A model generated the notes under the pieces. That model was not told where the DNA came from. It worked only from the letters and a program-made list of their open reading frames with translations, and did no database searches. Made by a program: the position numbers and the translations under genes. Of a DNA stretch of 7,689 bases, positions 1 through 5,831 are shown piece by piece; position 1 is the stretch's first letter; every line of letters begins with the position of its first letter. This DNA comes from Oscillospiraceae bacterium (GTDB taxonomy: Bacteria; Bacillota; Clostridia; Oscillospirales; Ruminococcaceae): the NCBI GenBank assembly GCA_016296165.1, contig JAEDJV010000119.1:1-7689 (forward strand). Reading direction: 5' to 3'.

Positions 1-2
1 AC

Positions 3-488
3 GTTTTGTCGGATATTTTCCCGCAGCATGGTTTATTTGGAATGATTGATTCAATAGGACTTGATTTACTAACATCAGGAAATACTTCAGATAATGTTGA
101 AAGAATACGTTGTGTTCTAGACTATATAAAAGGTAAATTCAGAACTCTCTTATCTCAGGGATGTCCGGGTGGTACACAGGAGTTTATCAATTTTGTAAAC
201 AGTCAGGAATCTGAGTTTTCTGAGCCGGAGATTTCAGCTGATTATATTAAAACATTAGTAGTTTCTGCTTTATTAAACGAGTGTGTAAATGCATCTGAAG
301 ACTGCAAATCCGATCTTACAACCGTTCTTGCAGATACAATCGGACTTAATCTATCTATGGGTGATTATTATAAATCGTATGGATATGAAACTGTAAAAGA
401 ATGTCTGAGCGTAATAGACGAGGAACTGACATGTGATGCATTCAAGCCCGTTTCAGAAGACGTATTTAATGAATATTTTTCAAAATAA
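3..488 (+). CDS. C-terminal part of an unrecognised protein (5' end cut by window)
   Basis: The reading frame is open to the left edge of the window and ends with TAA at 486-488. The first start-like codon, TTG at 6, and the first ATG at 42 have no ribosome binding site in front of them, so I read this as the last ~160 residues of a longer gene rather than a complete small protein. The visible part is acidic and soluble-looking, probably mostly helical, with no membrane segment and several scattered cysteines. I checked for an acyl carrier Asp-Ser-Leu site, a ketosynthase C-terminus (FGFGG) and ANL C-terminal motifs and found none, and I cannot assign a family. It ends 26 bp before the ketosynthase start, on the same strand and with no terminator between, so it is probably in the same operon and may belong to the same pathway. 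Confidence 0.6.
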   Translation, partial: VLSDIFPQHGLFGMIDSIGLDLLTSGNTSDNVERIRCVLDYIKGKFRTLLSQGCPGGTQEFINFVNSQESEFSEPEISADYIKTLVVSALLNECVNASEDCKSDLTTVLADTIGLNLSMGDYYKSYGYETVKECLSVIDEELTCDAFKPVSEDVFNEYFSK

Positions 489-514
489 GATTACAATTTA
501 CTGAGGGTGATATA

Positions 515-1723
515 ATGGAAAAAGTAGTAATTACAGGCATGGGATCTATTTCATGTTTAGGAAATAATGTAAACGAATACTGGAATAATCTTGTTGAAGG
601 TAAATGTGGAATTGGTAAAATAACACGTATTGATACGGAAAACCATGATACAACTGTTGCCGGTCAGGTGGATGATACTTTTGAAACTTTAGTTAAAAAA
701 TTCTGGAATAAAAGACAGCTTAACGGCGTTACTGCTCCCTGCAGAATGCTGATGGCCAGCGCCGGAGAGGCAATTGAAGATTCAGGGGTTGATTTTGAGA
801 ATTATGACAGAAGTCGTGTTGCAGTTATAATGGGCGTAATTGATAATGGATTCGTTGATTCTGAAAGGAATAAAATGACCAATATGGTAATAAAAGAAAT
901 GCCTAGTTCCGGTCCTGCACTTATTTCATCAAAGTTTTCTCTTAACGGTCCTGCGTTTAATGTTTCATGTGCGTGCTCAAGCTCCGGATATGCTATCGGA
1001 CTTGGTGCCTCATTAATTGAAAGTGGGATGTACGATATGGTTATTGCAGGTGGCCTGTCCGGTTTTGTTACACATGACAGAATTTCAGGATTTAATCAGA
1101 TTCTCGCTATGTCTGCAAATCCGGATCCTGTAACTGCATGCAGACCGTTTACAAAAAATCGTGATGGTTTTATTATGGGTGAAGGTTCCGGAACAATTAT
1201 TCTTGAATCTGAAACAGCTGCCAGAAACAGAAATGCAAGGATTTATGCGAAACTCAGCGGTTATGCATTCTATAGTGAAGCGTCAAATATGACTGCACCA
1301 CTTGAAGAAGGAAAAGGCATGAATATAGTAATGGCAGAAGCACTAAAAAAATCAGGATTAAAAGCAACTGATATTGATTATATTAATGCCCATGGAACCT
1401 CAACTAACCTAAACGACAAATACGAAACAATGGCTATAAAAAATCTTTTTGGTGAACATGCTTATAATCTTTCTGTTTCATCTACAAAGTCAGCTATAGG
1501 CCACACTCTGGCAGCAGGAAGTGCACTTGAAGCGATCGCTACAATAAAAGCAATAAATGAAGGTACTGTTCCACCTACAGTTCATTTTGACGAAGCAGAT
1601 CCGGAATTGGATCTTGACTATACACCAAATACCGCTAAGAAGAGAGAAATAAAGGCTGCAATTTCAAACTCGTTTGGTTTTGGTGGACAAAACGCTTCTT
1701 TAGTGTTTGAACGTTATGAATAA
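515..1723 (+). CDS. Beta-ketoacyl-ACP synthase, FabF (KAS II)-like ketosynthase
   Basis: Decarboxylative Claisen condensation enzyme expected to extend an acyl chain with malonyl-ACP in the cytoplasm. The 402 residues match the usual length of FabF-type enzymes and the thiolase-fold landmarks are complete: N-terminal VVITGMGSIS, nucleophile Cys154 in CACSSS, His293 in NAHGTST followed by LND, Lys325 and His330 in KSAIGH, and the glycine-rich C-terminal SFGFGGQN (386-393). The Cys-His-His triad argues for an active condensing enzyme, not a chain-length factor. NAHGTST-x-LND resembles FabF and type II PKS/aryl-polyene ketosynthases more than modular PKS (EAHGTGT). The ATG at 515 follows GAGGG (503-507) at a good spacing. 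The ribosome site of the next gene overlaps this stop, suggesting linked translation. It might be a housekeeping fabF, but no fatty-acid genes surround it; the neighbours point to specialised metabolism. Which chain it extends cannot be told. Confidence 0.93.
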   Translation: MEKVVITGMGSISCLGNNVNEYWNNLVEGKCGIGKITRIDTENHDTTVAGQVDDTFETLVKKFWNKRQLNGVTAPCRMLMASAGEAIEDSGVDFENYDRSRVAVIMGVIDNGFVDSERNKMTNMVIKEMPSSGPALISSKFSLNGPAFNVSCACSSSGYAIGLGASLIESGMYDMVIAGGLSGFVTHDRISGFNQILAMSANPDPVTACRPFTKNRDGFIMGEGSGTIILESETAARNRNARIYAKLSGYAFYSEASNMTAPLEEGKGMNIVMAEALKKSGLKATDIDYINAHGTSTNLNDKYETMAIKNLFGEHAYNLSVSSTKSAIGHTLAAGSALEAIATIKAINEGTVPPTVHFDEADPELDLDYTPNTAKKREIKAAISNSFGFGGQNASLVFERYE

Positions 1724-1732
1724 GGAGATATT

Positions 1733-2083
1733 ATGCCAATTTGTCAGATAAAAACTAATTATGAAATGAGTCAGCAGTATAAAGAAGAATTTATGAAATG
1801 CGTTTGCTCAGAACTTTCACAAATTCTTGATAAACCTATTCAAGCCGGTATGGCGATGGTTTCTGATGAATATATGTATATGAATAATTCTTCAGAAACA
1901 GTAGTGTTTGCAGAATTCAGATATGTAAAAGATTTTGCTAATCAGGAAGCAAAATCAGTTTTTCTAAAAAACTTTGCAGACAGAATGCTTGCAATATTTC
2001 AAAAATTCACACAGGTAGACCCATACAGAATATATATGCAATTTACTGAAATGCCACGTGACGGTGCATGGAAATACAACTAA
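1733..2083 (+). CDS. MIF-like tautomerase (4-OT/MIF superfamily)
   Basis: Small 116-residue protein resembling macrophage migration inhibitory factor/phenylpyruvate tautomerase, enzymes that move a proton between keto and enol forms using an N-terminal proline as base. Visible landmarks: Met-Pro at the start, so Pro2 becomes N-terminal after Met removal; Thr8-Asn9 as in MIF (NTN); Lys34-Pro35-x-Gln in the place of the MIF GKPPQ segment, where the Lys helps bind carboxylates; a Ser-Ser segment before the third strand (53-54); and the C-terminal pattern DPYRIYMQF..M....W, closely like MIF (SPDRVYINYYDM...W). The length fits MIF, which is a two-repeat beta-alpha-beta fold and usually a trimer. 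The start is fixed by AAGGAGAT (1722-1729), which overlaps the ketosynthase stop. A role on a beta-keto/enol polyketide intermediate, or in making an aryl-pyruvate-type precursor, is inference from context. Fold call is firm; substrate unknown. Confidence 0.85.
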   Translation: MPICQIKTNYEMSQQYKEEFMKCVCSELSQILDKPIQAGMAMVSDEYMYMNNSSETVVFAEFRYVKDFANQEAKSVFLKNFADRMLAIFQKFTQVDPYRIYMQFTEMPRDGAWKYN

Positions 2084-2107
2084 AAATATAAAGGAGAATA
2101 ACTACAG

Positions 2108-3253
2108 ATGAAATGGCCTATTCGTAACTTATTAAATCCGGTGTCAACCAGAACTCTTCTTTACGGAACAGATCCTTTTGATACAGAATACGTACTTCAG
2201 AAAATCGATCAGATTAAGGTTATGAGTGGAAAGCAGATTAAAGAAGTATGGTTTTCAGAATGGGAACGTAAAGCAGCACGCTATATAGAATATGCAAAAA
2301 AAGCTGAAGAAAAAGGTAATACTATCTCTGCAGAAAAGTATAATATGCTCACAGCACAGTGTTATTATGCATGCTATATGATCAATACTGATGATATAGA
2401 CCAGAAAAGAGAAGTGTACGAAAAGCTCGAATTCTATTATAGCAAAACAGTTTCATTGAGGAAAAACAAAATAGAATTTGTAGAAATTGAAATGGAAGGC
2501 GGTAAGTTACCAGCTTATATTCATTTCCCTGATGACGGAAAAAGCGTCGATAAATATCCTGTCGTTGTTACATACTCCGGTATTGGCAGCTGTAAGGAAG
2601 AACTTGATATGCTTGCTCTTCCGCTTCTTGAAAGAGGAGTTGCAGTACTGACAATTGACATGCCTGGTACTGGTTCTGCATTATTTAAATACGACAGAAA
2701 ATGCCGCGGGGATCATCTTGAATTAGCATTTGATGCTATATTTGCTTATCTGGAAAGCAGAAATGATATTGATTCAGATCGTATTGCTAACTTTGGTCTT
2801 TGTATGGGTGGCGGATACGCATTTAGAGCATCAGCGAAAAGAAAAAACTGCAGGTGTTGTGTTAGTCTTTTCCCTCTGTTTATTAATATGGCTGAAATGG
2901 GTTCTATTCCTATATGGATGAAGAGAGGTAAATGGTCAACATATCAGTATGGTTTTGAAGAAACTGATAACGGTGATGAACAGTTTCTTGAAAAGATGGC
3001 TTATATTACAGAAGGAACCGTTGATTGTGATTTCTTTCTTATTCATAGTGCCGATGACAACTGGATGTCTACAGAAGCGTCTCTCTCATTTCTTGAAAAA
3101 GCAAACGGATACAAAGAAAGTCTGGAAATTGACGAGAAACCAGCTTTTGTTTCAGAAGAAACAATAATGCATGCAATGCCTGTTGGTGAACAATTCCACT
3201 GGGTAAAACACATTGCAGCTGACTTCATTGCAGAAAGACTGTTAACAAAATAA
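2108..3253 (+). CDS. Alpha/beta hydrolase, FrsA/Ayg1-like architecture, Cys at nucleophile position
   Basis: A 381-residue cytoplasmic protein with no signal peptide. Residues ~20-120 form a charged helical region; ~125-381 form an alpha/beta hydrolase domain. Seen in order: strand PVVVTYSGIGS (151-161; oxyanion region), LTIDMPGTG (181-189), nucleophile elbow GLCMGG (230-235) and acid loop HSADDNW (313-319). The elbow has Cys232 where most relatives have Ser, as in dienelactone hydrolases (GxCxG). Asp317 is the probable acid; His355 or His364 is the probable base. A helical N-terminal region plus hydrolase domain is the layout of the FrsA-like group (PF06500 and relatives), which includes 2,6-dihydroxypseudooxynicotine hydrolase and fungal Ayg1 polyketide-shortening hydrolases. 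That suggests C-C or thioester cleavage of a beta-keto chain, release or cyclisation here, but this is inference. GGAG at 2093-2096 lies a slightly long 11 nt before the ATG. Confidence 0.8.
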   Translation: MKWPIRNLLNPVSTRTLLYGTDPFDTEYVLQKIDQIKVMSGKQIKEVWFSEWERKAARYIEYAKKAEEKGNTISAEKYNMLTAQCYYACYMINTDDIDQKREVYEKLEFYYSKTVSLRKNKIEFVEIEMEGGKLPAYIHFPDDGKSVDKYPVVVTYSGIGSCKEELDMLALPLLERGVAVLTIDMPGTGSALFKYDRKCRGDHLELAFDAIFAYLESRNDIDSDRIANFGLCMGGGYAFRASAKRKNCRCCVSLFPLFINMAEMGSIPIWMKRGKWSTYQYGFEETDNGDEQFLEKMAYITEGTVDCDFFLIHSADDNWMSTEASLSFLEKANGYKESLEIDEKPAFVSEETIMHAMPVGEQFHWVKHIAADFIAERLLTK

Positions 3254-3272
3254 TTAGAAAGGCTAATTCAGG

Positions 3273-4835
3273 ATGAAAAATAACTTTTTTCAGAAATATA
3301 TTGAAAACGCAGAGAAAACACCGGATAAAGTACTCCTTCGTATAGATGATTCTGAACTTACATACAAGGATTTTCTTACTAAAACAGCTTTTATGGCTTC
3401 AGGTATGAAAAATCTTGGGATAAAATCAAATGATAAAGTTGGAATTATTATGCCGAACAGCATTGACTGGTACATCGTTTTCTGGTCAGTTATAAGAATT
3501 GGTGCACAGCCGGTTCCGATAGACCCGCAAAGTGGTGTGCTTGAGCTATCACGCCTTATACCAGCTACTACAGTAAAAGTATGCTTTGCGGCTTCAAAGT
3601 ACAGAACAAATTCTATTCTTAAGGCAGTTCTTGGACTTTCAGATGATAAACTTACTGCTGAAAAGGTAGTTTTTTTCGGTTGTGAAGATACTGGACAACT
3701 CACAGGAAAGCTTATTTCTTCAGACGAATTTTACAACAGTTGTTCTGATAATTTTACAGATATATATACTCCTTCCGAGGATCATGTAATGTCACTTGCA
3801 TGTACATCAGGAAGCACAGGAACACCAAAGATACTTTCAATTCCATATTACGGTTTCTATGAAGCCGCTGAAGACATGGGTTCATATCTTGACTTTTCTG
3901 AAAATGAAGTAATGATGCTCGGCATGACCCTTTATCATCAGGGCGGTTTTGGTATGGGACTCCAGACAACGGTAAAGGGTGGAACTGTTATGTATCAGCC
4001 ACAGTTTAATCCGACATCGTTCCTTGAAACTGTTCAGAAATATCATGTTACAGTAATTCAGCTTACGTCAACACTTGCAAAAGTGCTTCTCTCAACACCT
4101 GATTTTGACAAGTACGATCTTTCCAGTGTAAAGGCTTGTTATTTTGCCGGTGAAGTTCTTCCTAAGGAAATAGCTGATGTATTTGTAAATAAACTTGGTA
4201 TAAGAGTAATTAACGTGATAGGTTCTTCAGAAACAGCAACAATGGTTGTATGGGATTCTGATATGGATAACGGTACAGACCCAAGTGACTTCAGAAAACT
4301 TCCGTTTACCGACTTCAAAGTAGCTGATGCCTCTGGTAACGATGTCGGAACAGAAGAAGTCGGAGAACTCTGCATAAAGACAACAGCAGTTATTACTGAT
4401 TATTTTGGAAACCCTGAGCTTACTTCTGAAAAAGTTCTGACAGATGAAGAAGGCAACAGATGGTTTCTGACAGGCGACCTTGTCAAGAGACTTCCTGACG
4501 GCAAGGTAAGATTTGCAGGCAGAAGCAAGAGAATTATCAAGAGAGGCGGTAATCTGGTTCATGCAGAAGAAGTTGAAGCATGTCTTCTTACACATGATAA
4601 GATTGCAGCCGCTGCAGTTACTGATGAGCTTCATCCTGTTATAGGTCAGCAGATTGTTGCATACATTCAGACAGTTGACAATCAGAAAGTAACAAGAGGC
4701 GAACTTGCAAGATATTTTGACGGCAAGCTTTCAGCTTATAAAGTTCCTGACAAGGTTATCATAGTTGATGAGATACCAAAGGACATCGGAAAAATCCAGT
4801 TTAAATATTTACGTGAAAAGAAAGAGGAGAAATAA
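3273..4835 (+). CDS. AMP-forming acyl/aryl-CoA or acyl-ACP ligase (ANL superfamily)
   Basis: Activates a carboxylic acid with ATP to an acyl-adenylate and passes it to a thiol. The 520 residues cover both ANL domains. P-loop TSGSTGTPK (178-186); TLYHQGGFG (219-227), the aromatic A4 region near the substrate pocket; GSSET (317-321) in place of the usual YGxTE; TGD at 400-402; hinge and A8 region FAGRSKRIIKRGG (414-426) followed by EEVE; catalytic Lys507 in PKDIGKIQFKYLR. All catalytic landmarks are present, so it should be active. Overall it looks like stand-alone fatty or aryl acid ligases (e.g. 2,3-dihydroxybenzoate-AMP ligases, long-chain acyl-CoA synthetases) rather than an NRPS module. 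The ACP starts 2 bp after its stop, and the ACP's ribosome site (GAGGAG, 4824-4829) is inside this gene. I infer direct loading of the ACP (starter-unit loading); CoA ligase activity is the alternative. Substrate cannot be read by eye. Confidence 0.9.
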   Translation: MKNNFFQKYIENAEKTPDKVLLRIDDSELTYKDFLTKTAFMASGMKNLGIKSNDKVGIIMPNSIDWYIVFWSVIRIGAQPVPIDPQSGVLELSRLIPATTVKVCFAASKYRTNSILKAVLGLSDDKLTAEKVVFFGCEDTGQLTGKLISSDEFYNSCSDNFTDIYTPSEDHVMSLACTSGSTGTPKILSIPYYGFYEAAEDMGSYLDFSENEVMMLGMTLYHQGGFGMGLQTTVKGGTVMYQPQFNPTSFLETVQKYHVTVIQLTSTLAKVLLSTPDFDKYDLSSVKACYFAGEVLPKEIADVFVNKLGIRVINVIGSSETATMVVWDSDMDNGTDPSDFRKLPFTDFKVADASGNDVGTEEVGELCIKTTAVITDYFGNPELTSEKVLTDEEGNRWFLTGDLVKRLPDGKVRFAGRSKRIIKRGGNLVHAEEVEACLLTHDKIAAAAVTDELHPVIGQQIVAYIQTVDNQKVTRGELARYFDGKLSAYKVPDKVIIVDEIPKDIGKIQFKYLREKKEEK

Positions 4836-4837
4836 TT

Positions 4838-5083
4838 ATGAATAATATATCATGGGAAAAATTTGTACAGGAAGTATCGGATTATGTTGGCGTAAGCGTA
4901 GATGAAATTACAATGGATACAGATATTTACGAAGACCTTTGCCTTGATTCACTTGGAGTATTTGGGCTTGGAACACAGCTTACTGAAACATTTGGTCTGA
5001 CAGTTCCACTCTCAAACGTTGCGGTGGTAAGCAAAGTAGGTGACATGTTTAATATTCTTAATGAAAAAGGTGTTAAAGCGTAA
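4838..5083 (+). CDS. Acyl carrier protein (discrete, pathway-specific)
   Basis: An 81-residue acidic carrier protein with the expected four-helix pattern. The 4'-phosphopantetheine attachment site is Ser38 in LCLDSLG (34-40), preceded by the typical acidic run DTDIYEDL. Length and motif match type II acyl/peptidyl carriers. It differs from housekeeping AcpP: the usual GADSLD is replaced by CLDSLG, and the helix II face continues VFGLG rather than a VELVM-type segment, which suggests a dedicated partner set. It sits between the adenylating ligase and the type II thioesterase, with a 2 bp gap and a 1 bp overlap, so all three are probably made together. It would carry the starter acid from the ligase and the growing chain for the ketosynthase (inference). 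No phosphopantetheinyl transferase is seen in the window, so the cell's general one or one encoded elsewhere must modify it. Confidence 0.92.
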   Translation: MNNISWEKFVQEVSDYVGVSVDEITMDTDIYEDLCLDSLGVFGLGTQLTETFGLTVPLSNVAVVSKVGDMFNILNEKGVKA

Positions 5084-5085
5084 TG
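5081..5085 (+). promoter_or_regulatory. TAATG stop-start overlap (translational coupling of ACP and thioesterase)
   Basis: The ACP stop codon TAA shares its last base with the ATG of the thioesterase. There is no good Shine-Dalgarno sequence just upstream; the closest purine run is within the final ACP codons (GAAAAAGGTG). Ribosomes ending on the ACP probably restart here. Confidence 0.7.
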
Positions 5086-5802
5086 TCCCAAATTAATCTT
5101 TGTTTTATACCTCATGCCGGTGGCTCTGCAATGGGATATACGAATTTCAAAAAATTCTTATATCCTGAAATAAAAACTATTGCTCTTGAACCGGCAGGGA
5201 GAGGTAAACGTCTTTCTGAAAAATGCTTTATTGATGCCCATGAATGTGCTGTGGATCTTTTTAATCACTATTCAGAAATATTTCAAAACGGAAATTATGC
5301 ACTTTTCGGACATAGTCTTGGAACAGTTCTGGCTTTTGAACTTGCGAGAATAATAAAAGAAAATAATCTTCCCGGACCAGTTCATATGTTTTTCTCCGGA
5401 AAAACTGCACCTCATTCCAAAGCGCTTTCAATCATCTCTAAAACGGATAACCAGTCGGATGAGGAGTTTCTAAAGGAATTTTCATCATTTGGTACTATTC
5501 CTGATGTTATTCTTGCCAATGGTGACCTTATGAAAATGTTATTGCCAATACTACGCGCCGATGTTACAATGGCTGATAAATATAATTATGAATACAACGG
5601 TCCTGAACTCGGATGTGACATTACTGTTATTTATGGAAAAAATGATTTATGCTATACCGGACAGGATGTCGATATGTGGCAGCAGCTTACAACCGGAAAA
5701 TGTTCTTCGGCTGGCTTTGTAGGAAATCATTTTTATTTTAATGATCCTGCAGTAAAGAAAAAGGTCTGCGATTTAATAAACGCAACTTTGTACAGTAAAT
5801 AA
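5083..5802 (+). CDS. Type II thioesterase (external, PKS/NRPS-associated)
   Basis: A 239-residue alpha/beta hydrolase of the GrsT/RifR type, which usually removes wrong or stalled acyl groups from carrier proteins and sometimes releases the product. Seen: N-terminal LCFIPHAGGSAMGY (6-19), the family's typical oxyanion region (FPxAGGSA); PAGRGKR (37-43); nucleophile elbow GHSLG with Ser78, followed by VLAFELAR; Asp188 in GKND; His216 in GNHFYF. The triad is complete and the length is normal. Its ATG overlaps the ACP stop by one base (TAATG, 5081-5085) and no separate strong ribosome site is visible, pointing to translational coupling and a fixed ratio to the ACP. Together with the ligase and ketosynthase this is the strongest sign that the operon makes a carrier-bound specialised metabolite. 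Whether it edits or performs final release is undecided, because a second hydrolase is encoded upstream. Confidence 0.92.
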   Translation: MSQINLCFIPHAGGSAMGYTNFKKFLYPEIKTIALEPAGRGKRLSEKCFIDAHECAVDLFNHYSEIFQNGNYALFGHSLGTVLAFELARIIKENNLPGPVHMFFSGKTAPHSKALSIISKTDNQSDEEFLKEFSSFGTIPDVILANGDLMKMLLPILRADVTMADKYNYEYNGPELGCDITVIYGKNDLCYTGQDVDMWQQLTTGKCSSAGFVGNHFYFNDPAVKKKVCDLINATLYSK

Positions 5803-5812
5803 ATTTCGAAAT
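5803..5812. repeat. 10-bp perfect palindrome ATTTCGAAAT between thioesterase and radical SAM gene
   Basis: A perfect palindrome directly after the thioesterase stop and 7 nt before the GGAG of the next gene. It is the only symmetric element in this 29 bp gap. It could be an operator half-pair or chance in AT-rich DNA; no T-run follows, so it is not a terminator. Confidence 0.3.
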
Positions 5813-5831
5813 ATAGTATGGAGATTAATTT

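Noticed and set aside
6..488. A complete 160-residue protein starting at the TTG at 6
   Set aside because: No Shine-Dalgarno site is visible and the frame stays open to the window edge, so a truncated longer gene is more likely.
491..516. TGATATAAT before the ketosynthase, resembling an extended -10 promoter
   Set aside because: TATAAT at 511-516 overlaps the ATG itself, so transcription would start inside the gene; the -35 match (TTACAA) is poorly spaced at 14 bp. More likely a by-product of the Shine-Dalgarno and start codon.
515..1723. Ketosynthase as a housekeeping fatty-acid FabF
   Set aside because: FabF-like sequence alone would allow it, but fab genes (fabD, fabG, fabZ, acc) are absent nearby and the neighbours are a loading ligase, own ACP and type II thioesterase, which fit a specialised pathway better.
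2730..2921. 63-residue hydrophobic + strand frame that could look like a small membrane protein
   Set aside because: It overlaps the hydrolase gene at the catalytic elbow in another frame; its hydrophobicity comes from the shifted reading of that gene, and no ribosome site precedes it.
3290..3703. 137-residue open frame on the - strand inside the ligase gene
   Set aside because: It lies opposite the well-supported ligase frame, shows no motif and has no ribosome site. The same holds for the other - strand frames at 4139-4375, 4227-4634 and 6853-7143.
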